From the NCBI GenBank assembly GCA_917880885.1, contig OU862931.1, positions 17,278,736 to 17,342,735 on the forward strand: a stretch of 64,000 bases of DNA, read 5' to 3'. The notes beneath the pieces were generated by a model. The model worked only from the letters and a program-made list of their open reading frames with translations, was not told the DNA's origin and made no database searches. This DNA comes from Limnephilus marmoratus (taxonomy: Eukaryota > Arthropoda > Insecta > Trichoptera > Limnephilidae). The position numbers were made by a program, and so were the translations under genes. This document shows positions 22,200 through 33,402 of the stretch, piece after piece (position 1 is the first letter of the stretch; the number at the start of each line of letters is the position of its first letter).

Positions 22200-22665
22200 A
22201 AAAGTCAGGGACGCCGGAGGAAGACGTGATACCCTGAGTCGGGCAATGCCAAGAGTCAGAATAACAGAAGAACATGTATGAGATGATATACGAATGTGAA
22301 TAGTAGAAGAAGTCAGGGACGCCCGAGGAAGACGTGATACCCTGAGTCGGGCAATGCCAAGAGTCAGAACAACAAAAGAGCATGTATGAGATGATGTACG
22401 AATGTGGTGAGGTAAGGAATGTGAATGGTAGAAGAAGTCTGGGACGCCCGAGGAAGACGTGATACCCTGAGTCGGGCAATGCCAAGAGTCAGAACAACAA
22501 AAGAGCATGTATGAGATGATGTACGAATGTGGTGAGGTAAGGAATGTGAATGGTAGAAGAAGTCTGGGACGCCCGAGGAAGACGTGATACCCTGAGTCGG
22601 GCAATGCCAAGAGTCAGAACAACAAAAGAGCATGTATGAGATGATGTACGACTGTGATGAGGTAA
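22200..22665. repeat. Four-unit tandem repeat (108, 125 and 125-bp spacing)
   Basis: GGGACGCC recurs at 22208, 22316, 22441 and 22566. The first unit is 17 bp shorter, lacking a GGTGAGGTAAGGAATG-like segment. Within units GAGGAAGACGTGATACCCTG and AGTCGGGCAATGCCAAGAGT are invariant. Minus-strand frames of up to 149 codons run through it because the unit is open, not because it is a gene. Confidence 0.92.
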
Positions 22666-23291
22666 TAAATTAGAATGAATTTGCGATCAGTACGCACCTC
22701 CGCATTCTAGCACTGTATAGTTTCAAAACACACCGAATAGCAAGAGGAACCGACATCAGTCAAAATTAAAACACCTAGCATCGGAATTCCGGGCTCGAGT
22801 AGTCCTTCTTCAATAATGATAACTGATGATGGTTTAAAATTTAAAATATTTGTTGAAAAATGATGACGAGGGTCGGGAAAGGTGATGAAATTAATGGAGT
22901 GAGAACGGAATGCTGAGAACTAGGGGAGAGAAGGAAGGATGTCTGCTATTTCTATCCCCGAACACGAAGACCGATATTAATGACGATTAAGTTGGCCTTA
23001 GACCGTCGGCTTATGGAGATTCGAAAGCCAAATTATTTGACGAAGGGTATGGAGGAAGGCGGAACAGCGAGACCCCATTCTAAATTGAACGTAGTTTAAG
23101 CGTCCAACATAAAATTTGCTAAAATCGAGTTTTACACATTTTCCTACAGCTAACCATGAGATGTTTATTTGATGAAATCATCCAAACTCTAAATGCAATA
23201 GATTTTTGGCAATTCAATTTTATACTAACCTACTACTTTTACAATTATCTGTAAAAAAACTTGCATTTGGTTTGAATGCTTTATACAATGT
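22666..23291. other. No recognised features
   Basis: Unique-looking moderately AT-rich DNA without long frames. Confidence 0.45.
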
Positions 23292-23700
23292 ACTAGCTGA
23301 CCCGGAAAACGTTGTTCTGCCATATAAACAGGACGCTCATATACGTATACAGACGTAGCGCCATCTGTCATTCAACAACATAAAAAATTTCGTTTTGTTT
23401 GAAATGCGAACGACGGTTAAATTAGTTCACACAAAAATTGCGATTTAAAAATGGGAGGAAGGGGGCGGGAGAGTGAAAATTTGGGGTTATAGGTATTTTT
23501 TAATGCCAAATTAAAAAATACAAAATATTGTCAAAATAATAGAAACACCCTAATCACCTAGCGATATGAAATATACTTTAGGACCTATTCTCATACCTAC
23601 CAAATATAGAAAATGTCATCTACATAAAAAATGTCATTAAAATCGGTCGAGCCGTTTCGGAGGAGTACGACCACAAACACCGTGACATGAGATAATACGA
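23292..23700 (+). mobile_element. D-family repeat (copy 1)
   Basis: It starts ACTAGCTGACCCGGAAAACG and TTGTTCTGCCATATAA, and contains ATCTGTCATTCAACAACATA and a GGGGTTATAGGTATTTTTTA block. It ends AATCGGTCGAGCCGTTTCGG followed by AGGAGTACGACCACAAACAC. An inverted copy is at 42604-42935. Such sequences are widespread in insects. It has no coding capacity, and its start resembles family C. Confidence 0.82.
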
Positions 23701-23759
23701 CATATTATTCATTCATGTTACCTATATCTTATGCAATCCTAAAACTTTAAAATTTTCTT

Positions 23760-23882
23760 TCTCCTTTAATGTATATTGTTAAAACGGATTTTTGGCTTGA
23801 CTTAATTTATCTCTGTATAAATGTATCTCTATATTTTTGTGTATAAGCTGTTTGTCTCTTACAAATAAAAAAATAAAATGCA
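23760..23882 (+). repeat. LINE-like 3' tail (family K)
   Basis: TTTTGGCTTGACTTAATTTA, then AGCTGTTTGTCTCTTACAAA and TAAAAAAATAAAA. A second copy with the same order ends at about 52835. Poly(A)-signal-like ends suggest the 3' UTR of a LINE whose coding part is not here. Confidence 0.6.
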
Positions 23883-24142
23883 CCTCTTTCTACGTACCAC
23901 GTGTACACATTTCTATCTTATTTTTTTCTTATATTAACATTTAAAACTGATTTTGATACCTGTATGCACCTAAACACAGAAAATATTATAATGTGTAAAA
24001 TCCCAAAAGAGCTTTGATTATTAAAAAAAAAATAATAATATAATATATGCAGTCCCAACATTGTATTCATATTTCACAGTGTTCGTTCAATTTTCAATCC
24101 ATAAATTTAGAAAAAGTGAGCCGTAGATATGTATTACCTATA

Positions 24143-24280
24143 CGGTTCCATGACAGTTCATCCTGCGACAATTCATCCGGCGATAGTTCATCCTGCGACA
24201 GTTCATCCGGCCGACAGTTCATCCTGCCGACAGTTCATCCCGCCGACAATTCATCCGGCGACAATTCATCCTGACAATTC
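24143..24280 (+). repeat. Minisatellite of GACAGTTCATCC units
   Basis: About eight units of 13-17 bp around GACARTTCATCCNGC, varying at one or two positions. The inverse of this array lies at 24627-24790, on the other side of the telomere-like repeat. Confidence 0.9.
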
Positions 24281-24420
24281 AACCTAACCTAACCTAACCT
24301 AACCTAACCTAACCTAACCTAACCTAACCTAACCTAACCTAACCTAACCTAACCTAACCTAACCTAACCTAACCTAACCTAACCTAACCTAACCTAACCT
24401 AACCTAACCTAACCTAACCT
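24281..24420. repeat. Telomere-type array, 28 perfect AACCT units
   Basis: 140 bp of uninterrupted AACCT, the C-strand of the arthropod telomeric repeat TTAGG. The array is short and interstitial. It is preceded by GACAATTC and followed by a decayed unit (TACCTATAAG). Confidence 0.97.
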
Positions 24421-24626
24421 TACCTATAAGTGTAACCTATAAGTATAATTATGTCGTATTTTGTTATTCACGCATGCTTCTTCGGAGAGTCGAAATTATT
24501 GTTAGTAAAAATATTTTTACAGCGGATTTCCACTCATGATGCCTTCAGATATAAGTATATCGATTTTGGTTGTACGGCCGTATATCCTCTTTGCATACTT
24601 ACTTAATAAAAATCTTTTAAATGATC

Positions 24627-24792
24627 AGGCAGGATGAATTGTCGCCGGATGAATTGTCGGCGGGATGAACTGTCGGCAGGATGAACTGTCGGCAGGATGA
24701 ACTGTCGGCAGGATGAACTGTCGGCAGGATGAACTGTCGGCCGGATGAACTGTCGCAGGATGAACTGTCGCCGGATGAATTGTCGGGTCACC
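24627..24792 (-). repeat. Inverted minisatellite of GACAGTTCATCC units
   Basis: The minus strand carries about ten units of GACAGTTCATCCTGCC type, closely matching the plus-strand units at 24143-24280. Outer flanks (ACGGTTCC on the left; ACGGTGACC on the right, reverse strand) are also similar, so the whole is an imperfect inverted repeat. Confidence 0.88.
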
Positions 24793-25188
24793 GTATTATA
24801 CTTCGCCACCATTTCGTAGACGACATAGACCCCATTTGGAACGAATTAGTATTAATAACTTTGACATTTCAACATTTTATACAAAGCATTTAAACATAAA
24901 AAATTTGAAATTGCGTAGGAAATACAAATATTTAAAACAATATATGAATACCTACATACATTTACAGATGATAAATTATGTATATACTAACATAAATTCT
25001 CATAATGGAAAAACACTGATAGTCATTAAATTTTCAAATTACTGTTTCTCAGTTTGATATTTTAGGGATTGGTTTATATATAACTACGTCCAATTTATAA
25101 TTTTAATTTATATGAGAGTATTGAGGATATCTGAAGGTAGATGCGTAACCAATTTCGGTAGTACTAGATTGAACTTTATTAAAAGCTA
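24793..25188. other. AT-rich spacer
   Basis: A 73-codon plus frame at 24836-25057 is Lys/Asn/Tyr/Ile-rich, as expected from AT bias. Nothing recognised. Confidence 0.45.
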
Positions 25189-25569
25189 GCTGGTACCCGG
25201 CATGCTAAAAAATATACGCCATTTAATAAAGAAATTGTTTCTCCCTGCGTGTCCTTTCCCATTCATCCCGTTCCCCTTCACCTCTCGCGTTCCCACTCCG
25301 CCTTCTCCACCCCCCCTTCCCCCGTCCCGCGAACCCCCTCCCCCCTCCCGCATTCCATACATTCAGCCCCAGTACATTCAGTTTTCAAACAGCTCGCGTG
25401 CCATCTATTGAAATTTTTTTATACAAATTTCATAATGCCAGAGCTCATCAGTAGTTTAATACAAACCATGTCCTAACAATAACAAACAATAAAAAAAAAT
25501 TATCCAATTAGGTGCAGTTGTTCGGAAGTTATGCGCGTACATACATTTCGGCAATTCATTTTTATTTAT

Positions 25570-25639
<70 letters not shown>

Positions 25640-25641
25640 GG

Positions 25642-25680
<39 letters not shown>

Positions 25681-25683
25681 GTA
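25189..25683 (+). mobile_element. C-family repeat with GATA tail (copy 2)
   Basis: Collinear with 13091-13531, from AGCTGGTACCCGGCATGC through the C/T-rich block and CATTCAGTTTTCAAACAGCT to TTATATAGATAGATA. The GATA array (25570-25680) is longer, with one GGAAGATA interruption. Frames through the pyrimidine tract and the GATA array are shadows. Confidence 0.85.
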
Positions 25684-28046
25684 TAAAAAGAATGAGGCGG
25701 TCGATATTAATTTCACCATATTCGTAGAAATGAGATCCCTGAGGCGTATACGTAATAAAACCATGTATGATGACCATGAAGAAAATTCGGAGATTCGGAA
25801 ATGAGGCTAAATGTGTGTTCAATGAGTAATATTAAAAACGAGACGCTTAAATAGTTAAGGCGATGACTCGGGTCATATCATGAGTCTTAATTACAGGAGG
25901 TTACGTAAGATACGATGTATGAAAGTGAATGAAGCAAGGAGTGTGTGCCAAGACCGAGTGGTTTGGCGGTCGGTCAGTCAGATAAATTCGTAAGGCGACT
26001 GGTTGGCAATTGTGAATATTGTGAGACGCCGGAGCATTGTGGACATCGGAATGGTAAGCGATACATTCAGAGACAATAAAATATTTAAAAAAAACATTAC
26101 AAGACTCTTTTTTCACTCAGAATGATCCTAATTTGGCCTGTGAATCTTTGTCGAAACACTCACTATGTAACCATCTAACCAATGCTATAATGCCAAAACC
26201 ATAACATGGGAGCATGGTGGTCGAAAAATCCACAAATAATAATAATAAAGAGAAAAAAAAATGCTGCATCCAACACAACTCACAAAACAAAACATTATGA
26301 CACTAAACTCAAACCTTGGATAATTGTTGGTATCCTTCATTGTAACCGCGAGCGCGATAGCACTCTGTAAAAAATCCCGATAATATCGAAGAATCACGAT
26401 CGAAAATATGCTTTAGAAAATAAAAATCTGGAATTTCTCATTAGGTATAAAAGGAATAAGGTATAAAAGGTATAAGTATAAGGTATAAAAGTACAAGTAC
26501 TATAAACAGGGAATATTTTGATTTCTTCCTTTTTAGTCGTATATTGTTTTGGACTCCTGTGGTGTTTGATCACTCAAATGGTTCAACTTTGCCAGTACCC
26601 AGTACCCATGGGTTATTTATTACAGGCTTTCAAATTCTTGGTTTGGTGAGTAACATATCCAAAATATTTTGATGTCCTAGAACCAAAATACCAAACACTT
26701 AGGAAAGCCACTCTCACCAACTCTCATCTATCATCCGATTCTCTCAGATCCTTCTCTCAGTCCCTCCCCGCCGTGTCTCATTCAACGCTAATTAATGAAT
26801 GGACTAATTTAAAGCTGCTGAATAATGGAAACAAACTGGCGCCGGAGACCCATCGCCACTTGCCAACGTGAACATAGTTCGCATTGTAGTGGATAGTACT
26901 TGAGAGATGCTTTGGCAATGTCCTACCGATTACTTATTCAGGTAAAACTTTTAAGTACACTATTATTTTTGTTCGTGTTAGAAGTAAGCTCAGTTTTTCA
27001 TTATTTCTGATTAAAATGATAAATAATCTTAAATACCACGGACATATGAATATATCTGGACCTGCCCTAAGTGATAAAAACGTATTATTTCCCCCTCCCC
27101 ATGGAGCCAGCTGGAGCTCCTCCTTGGAGCCAGCTCGCTCCATGGGGAGGGGAGAGAGCCTCGCTTGAATCTAAAATATGTGATGTCATCATTCTTGTCC
27201 TGAACAGCGCGGAAGTAACATCCATACATTTTTCGAAATAACACGCCAAAAACGGTAGCTTGTGCTATACATTTTACCCACATATTATATGGACATAGCG
27301 AATGTGGGCGGTTCTCCAGTGTGCTCGTCGCTGGTTACAGGGTTAAGTAAATTATGAAACATTTGTAAAAGTGTCTTAACTAAACACGGCAACAAAATAT
27401 TGCTATGTGAATTGGGGCGAATCTTTTCGGGGCGAGCATTTGGCCTTAGCAAATATGTTATTAACGTGGCAAGCAAAATCGCGCTCCCATGTAAAAAAGT
27501 CTATTCATTCAAAGCAGATTTTGCTTTTAAGAACTAAATGGTGATATTATAATGCGAGATGCCTATATACTGTCAGATTGATTTTTTAACGAATCACAGT
27601 CATTTTTCGTCTCTTCGCCCCCCATAGTTTGGTTTTACCCCTCATCTGTATGTTCTGGTCTATTGAATTCTGATGTCTATGTTAAATACGGAAATTCTTT
27701 CTTGAGCAGGTAAATTTTTCCATTAGCCTCTCTGGGGCCTAGAAGTCGAAAGGTTATGATAAAAAAAAATTATAAATTAAAGGTCGAATGGATAATAATT
27801 TTTCTTTTTAATCGATAAATACAACACTTCTAGAGATTTCCCGCAGTGCCTACAACACATTTTGCAAAAAATTAAAGGCAATGGATCATGTCTGTGTCAC
27901 GTCAAATTTACGTTAGAATTATGAATTGTAACGAAGCGTCTCTCGCATGATGTCATGAGCCATTGCTTACATTTCACCCAAGTTCACTTTGATAGCTCAT
28001 CACTTTGTAAATTTTTGGGACATCGAAAAAGTTTTTTTATAATTCA
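25684..28046. other. No recognised gene
   Basis: Mixed composition, no shared repeat. Short GTATAA repeats at 26445-26505 and a GC-rich hairpin at 27092-27152 are the only structures noticed. Confidence 0.4.
27092..27152. repeat. Perfect 16-bp inverted repeat
   Basis: CCCCTCCCCATGGAGC pairs with GCTCCATGGGGAGGGG across a 29-nt loop. GGAGCCAGCT also occurs twice directly, partly inside the loop. Far more GC-rich than its surroundings. Confidence 0.9.
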
Positions 28047-28348
28047 CTAGCTGGTTCCCGACTTGCGTTGCTATGCCATTTAATAAAGTTTTTCCTCCAG
28101 GTTCCCCTCCCCCTCCCGGGTAACCCTCTCCCCTCTCGCGAACCTCCTACCCAAGTTCCCCTCCCCCCTGTCCCCTCCCGCATTCCATACATGCAGTCCC
28201 GGTACATTCAGTTTTCAAACAGCTCGCGTGCCACCTATTTAATTTTTTATACAAATTTCATAATGCCAGATCTAATCAGTAGTTAGAAGAAGAGAAGATA
28301 GAAGAAGAAGATAGATAGAAGTTAGATAGATAGATAGAAGATAGATAG

Positions 28349-28384
<36 letters not shown>

Positions 28385-28490
28385 AGATAGAAGAAGAAGA
28401 AAGAAGATAGACAGAAGAGAGACAGAAGATAGAAGATAAACAGAAGATATATATAGATAGATAGATAGAAGACAGATAGATAGATTATCA
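28047..28490 (+). mobile_element. C-family repeat with purine-rich tail (copy 3)
   Basis: ACTAGCTGGTTCCCGACTTG through CATTCAGTTTTCAAACAGCT to TAATGCCAGATCTAATCAGT, then directly an AGAAGA/GATA-type array (28285-28480). The 3' block found in copies 1 and 2 between these points is absent, so this copy lost about 110 bp before its tail. Confidence 0.8.
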
Positions 28491-28511
28491 TCAAAATTAG
28501 GAGACAACCCC

Positions 28512-29062
28512 ATTGCCCCATGGGATTATGGCATCTCGAAACGCATATGTTGTGAGGCTGAACGAAGTGGAACGCGACTGGAAAGGAGAAGGTGGTGCAA
28601 CACCCGGTATAATTATTATGTAACAGTTTAGGCGTACAGGTCTAATGGCTTCTTAGTTATTACAAATTGTGAAAGTTAATAATATTTCAAGATTTAACTT
28701 GAGTCACGGTAAATCTCAGAAAATAAATCACCTCTGGAACTCTGGAGATTAATGTCGGATAGTGAGAAAGATAGGTTGTCTTGAGGCATGAGTGGCAGGT
28801 CTCGCCGATGGCTTTGAAGGTCGAGAATTAAACCTAGGTATAAGAGAAACTATTCATATTTATCAGTTACCTAACCACATTATTAGTGTGTTCAACCTGT
28901 GAAAAAAATATATTTTTTAAATAATTTATAATTTTATTTGTATGTAGATTCATAGTCACTAACCACGGTCATAGCCATTTCATGCAATATTTAAAATTTC
29001 AATTGTTGTCTCTCGCCGGGGCATTATTGAGAATATCTAGTATCTACCACTCTGGACAATAA
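28512..29062 (-). mobile_element. SINE-A copy, decayed and split
   Basis: Two diverged SINE-A blocks lie in order: 28515-28605 (GGGATTATGGCATC, TTGTGAGGCTGAA) and 28945-29062 (AGTCACTAACCACGG, TATCTACCACTCTGGA). About 330 bp of unrelated DNA between them implies an insertion or patchy decay. Confidence 0.55.
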
Positions 29063-31394
29063 ATTGGTAATTGTTATCACTGTCTTCGATATAAGTATTT
29101 GCAAGAGAGCAAAAAAAATATTTGAAATCGTATGTATAAATGCGAATTAAGAAAAGAGTGCATGCCTCAATACAGGCGCGATGATTAGTAAAGATTATAA
29201 TTGACATCTTAACAATTTTTTTAATACATTTTGAATTTTATATTCATAAACAGTTACAATTTCCGTACCAACATTCTCACGCAATAAATCATTAAAAATA
29301 TCTACCCTTTTGCTACAACTGTGATATTATTAATGGAACGTTTCTTACAATCATTGAAATATTTGTCATCATAACCATTTCGTTCGAAAAAACAAAGGAG
29401 GGGAATTTCTGAGCCATTCCACAGGGAACAATGAATGGACCTCGCCTAATTTTACATTTCTTCAAAGGGGTGGAAACTGAATCACGATAGCGACAAAGCC
29501 TCAACCGCCATAAGAAATAATATTAACGACCCTTTTTAGGGCAATGAATACAAAATATTTTATCGTTTCATCAATCAATGCTCACCTTTGATGGGAATCC
29601 ATTATGGAAGTCTTCGCTATGGGGAATATTCATTTGGGTCTTTGAATCGAGCCCTGAGGAACGCCGTTATAAATGATCCCGTACAAATCACCCGATTCAC
29701 TGATTTATCATTTGAGAAGCTGTCAAGTTGTATAATCTTTTCAATATCAATAGCGCCTGAACAGAAAACGCGGCAATTTTTAGAGCTAAGATGTTTGGGC
29801 TCAGGGACGGCTTTTACAAGGACAATAATTTAATGTCATAATTTATAGAAATTAATTAATGCGATTCATTACGTTGGACATTAATTTGCGAGTACTCGAC
29901 AAAATAAAGACAAAACCCTCAGAAATACACAAAGAAACATAAATAAAGCAGATGGAGAAAGATTGAATTAATAAACAAATAATGTTTAGAACCAAGGATG
30001 AAGAACCAATTGAGCTGGAACACAACTTCACAAATGAAAACTAGAAGAGGTAATATCGTTATTAATTAATTCCAATTATCGGCAGTTTGTCTCAACAAAA
30101 ACTCTTGAACGGTGTCTGGCGACATGAATTTCGCACATTTTGCACATGAAACGAAACAATTTTACCCCGCAGAAGCACTTCTTCTGCAGCTAAATCATAC
30201 ATTTTGGTCTAAACCTCACTATATATATATCGTTCTGGTATAATTATTTTTCATTTGGAAATCAGATAAATTAAAACGTAACGCTTTTTTCATACGGCTT
30301 TCCTCCAACAAAAGAGCAAGTTCGTAACTTGCAACTACATTGTTTTTCATCTAAATTATTTAAAAAAAGTGGTTTGAAGAATATAAAATACAAAATAGGC
30401 TAACTCAAGAAAAAACATTGTATTTTTTAACGATGTAGGCAAACAGACAACCGTTACTAAGGAAAGATACGCTTTAAGATTTTCCTAAGACAATATTCAA
30501 AATGGATCCATTACTTGTGTACGTCTATTTGTTAAACAGATATTATTTCGTTTATTGCTTTTCTCCCTTGTTACCCTCCTCCCCGGTTTCCCCTAAGGAA
30601 AAATAACCGTTCAAGCGTGAATAAAATGAACTCGCTCATAAAAGCTCGGAAAAACTTGTCAAACACTCTGCAATAAATCATCTGCGAGAATTGTACCTGC
30701 CGTGCTTTCTGGTTACACAACGGCTCTAATTAGGGTTGAATAATGAAATGGGGAAGGTAATACCTAACTTATGTACGCTAACATAACACTTAATGATAGA
30801 TGAGCGAGTACCACGAGGTGAATAACTGAACAAGCGCACATAAGTTGTTGAACTATCATAAAACTGGAAATACTAAGTTAGCAACTTTTAACATTAAGGC
30901 AAATTGCGACCAGTTTATTTTTTTCCTTTATTTTTTCCCATCACATTTTCCCTTTACATTTCAAAAGTATTTTTTTACATAATTTCGAAGTATATATAAC
31001 ATGAAATAAGATACATGTGATGTAAAAGTTAGGAAAAAGTAAATTTTTATAAATATATAATACAAAAGTAGATAATGGGAACCCACTAAGGTGGCTGTGC
31101 GTCTGTGCGTGGGTAATATAAGCAAAACAAAATAGGTACAAGGAAAAAATGTTATGCTAAATTACAACAATAGGTATAAGTAAAAAATTGTAAATTTTAA
31201 AATAAAGGTTTAAAAATACATGTACCTATGAAATTTTGTACTAAAAAGTAACACATAAAAGTTTGTTTATTTTTTGTTACATGTTGTTTCACGAAAATAA
31301 ATAAAGTTAGTCTCGAAGTTACAGTAGAAATGTATTGAAAAGTGAAGCATGAAGGTTTATATATAGAATTTATAAGAAAAAAGTTTCAACATCT
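29063..31394. other. No recognised gene
   Basis: AT-rich. An 81-codon frame at 29588-29833 has ordinary residue composition but no known domain. No shared repeats found. Confidence 0.4.
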
Positions 31395-31560
31395 GCATCA
31401 TTCAGCCATAATTATAGTTCTTTTATGTAAAGTGATATTTTATCTGTCATTTGAATGTGTTTTGGTAGAAGATTAAATGTACGAGGACCAACAAAACTGC
31501 TATGTGTTTACATCAATTTGGTATTGGTTTGGGGAGTGTAAAACACATATTAGTCCTTTT
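31395..31560 (-). pseudogene. LINE RT extreme C-terminus
   Basis: On the minus strand, 31498-31412 reads SFVGPRTFNLLPKHIQMTDK and on to a stop, the 'GPRxFNxLP' block at the end of insect non-LTR reverse transcriptases. The upstream sequence is in other frames and decayed. Very short remnant. Confidence 0.6.
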
Positions 31561-32329
31561 GCTAATACTATTTTAATTTTTTACGAAACAATTTTTGTTT
31601 TTAAATACATATTTCAAAGTCTGCAATATAAATAATTTAGAGATATAGAATATTTTAGTTTAGTTCATTTCTTACATCCTCTTTCTCATTATCGACGCGT
31701 ATAACAGAAATATAAAAGAACTTCTAGAAGCAACATCATAGGTACTGCTGATAGCTCTATTGTACGCACTCTCTCATTCCCTAAAACCCTTATCAGTTCA
31801 TTCCGTAACACAGCCACCCAAACCTCTACAAATTTTCAGTAGTTCCCTTCACACGCCAAGCTTACACTCCACAACTAGTTTCTGATGTAGAACTAAATAA
31901 TAAACGAATATGACCTCAAAAGATGCATATTGAGAAAGATAAGTCACATCGGAGTTCTCGGCAGCATGACCACACCGGTAGTTCCTTTATTTTATCACGT
32001 GAGATAAATTTAATAATAATACGTAGAGCGTGGAGGACAGAAGTATAGGAATTCCTCAGGTGTCCGCTGTCTTTAGGGACGGAGGTGAGTCGGGGTTCCA
32101 GGTAAACGGTGATTCGTCACAATTCACAGTCCCACGATGACGAGCGACCAACGCACAGATTTTTACACGAGTATTTTCTCATTCATTCGGCCGGTGGAGA
32201 TTGCTACCAGGATATTCCGGATTTCTAAAAATCCGGATATCGGATTATTAACAGTATAATCAAAAGTATAGAGTTATATGGAATGCTTGCCTATGAAATG
32301 AACACGTTCAAGAGGTTAATACATTGTAC
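31561..32329. other. No recognised features
   Basis: No shared repeat and no long frame. CCGGATTT...ATCCGGAT at 32215-32245 is a short palindromic patch. Confidence 0.45.
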
Positions 32330-32560
32330 CAGCCGGACTTTATCGACCTATTGCCGCCTTGCACAACATTGAAACGGATAGATTCATGCGTCTGTCACTC
32401 CTGGACTCACTGACCCCCAGACTCTTACTCTATTTCCAAAATCTCCTGTTCTTCATCTCCTTAAAAGACCCTCTACACAGCAACCCAAAATATGACATAG
32501 ACTCTGAGGTAAACTAATTTCCTTAGGGGCTCCTGTAAGGAGCAATTGTAAAAAAATCTA
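32330..32560 (+). mobile_element. B element, 5' truncated, diverged
   Basis: It matches the B copy at 61390-61749 from the GACC...GCCTTGCAC segment, through ATGCGTCTGTCACTCCTGGA and TCCTTAAAAGACCCTC, to the tail (TATGACATAGACTCTGAGG) and an A run. Both tail stems are weakened by substitutions. Plus strand, like all B copies here. Confidence 0.75.
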
Positions 32561-32689
32561 AGTTGTGCGAAAAAAAAATTATATTAAAAAGGTTGTTATC
32601 CCAATAATCAAACTTTCCAAACACGCACAAATATAAGTTTTAGTACAAAGAAGAAGAGTGCTCATTATGGTAGAAAAAAACATTAATAA

Positions 32690-33402
32690 TAATAATAATA
32701 ATACATATTTATTCAATGAAATTGGCAACATTACAACTAAAAAAAGTACATGTTCAATGCAGATTACATCAGTACAAAAAATTAACAAGTAGAAAGTAAT
32801 GTAAGATCGGTTACACAGAAGTAGCATAATTATACAATATTTTTAGTTGTGCATAGCCTGCCTCACTAGGTGAACCTGTATTGAGGCAGAATTTTTGTAA
32901 ATTGTTTCTCACAATTTTATCTATGGTTTTTTATAAATGTATAATGTAGGTTTCTATACAGCAAAAACTTTATTTTGGATATATTAGATATTGTTTGTAT
33001 ATACACAATACAAAAACTGCAAGGTTACTACAATAACAACTGTCAATGACAGGGCATTCGGGTGAGAGCATCAGTATGGGCTCGATCATTAGAATATATC
33101 CAAATTATAACATATTTTTTAAACTCTTTCTGTGTTTGACTCAGTTTTGATGTTTTCTGGGAGAATGTTGAATATTTTCGTGGCAAAGTATCTAAAGCTA
33201 CATTAAACGTAAAAGAGAAAATCATGTATAGTTTATTGATTGAATGAAGTGGAATCTTGGATAAGGAAATTAACCCACTTCCCGAGCTGAAATTCGCAGA
33301 TTTTTCGTCGCACTCGTTGTCGATGACATGTATTATATCAACTTTTGTGGAAATCACGCACCTACACACAGACATACACGCATTTCTCTGAAAGTATAGC
33401 AA
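32690..33402 (-). pseudogene. LINE 3' region: degenerate RT end and hairpin tail
   Basis: Minus strand, 33402-33043: a 119-codon frame containing TFNVALDTLPRKYSTFSQKT and KEFKKYVI, resembling a degenerate 'FNxLP' LINE end. The tail follows with a hairpin (GCCTCA...TGAGGC around CAGGTTCACCTAG, 32860-32890) and ends TTGAATAAATATG plus a TTA array (32692-32706). Assignment rests on the order of frame, hairpin, AATAAA and microsatellite. The frame itself is weakly diagnostic. Confidence 0.5.

Noticed and set aside
22161..22633. Overlapping minus-strand frames of 89-149 codons with repeated peptide
   Set aside because: They simply translate the 125-bp tandem repeat, which happens to be open; three frames are open at once.
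24281..24420. True chromosome end
   Set aside because: Only 140 bp, flanked on both sides by other sequence; an interstitial array.
24143..24792. CRISPR array
   Set aside because: Units are degenerate minisatellites without unique spacers, in a eukaryotic context.
25456..25822. Frames rich in the repeated tetrapeptide YLSI
   Set aside because: Translation of the GATA microsatellite.
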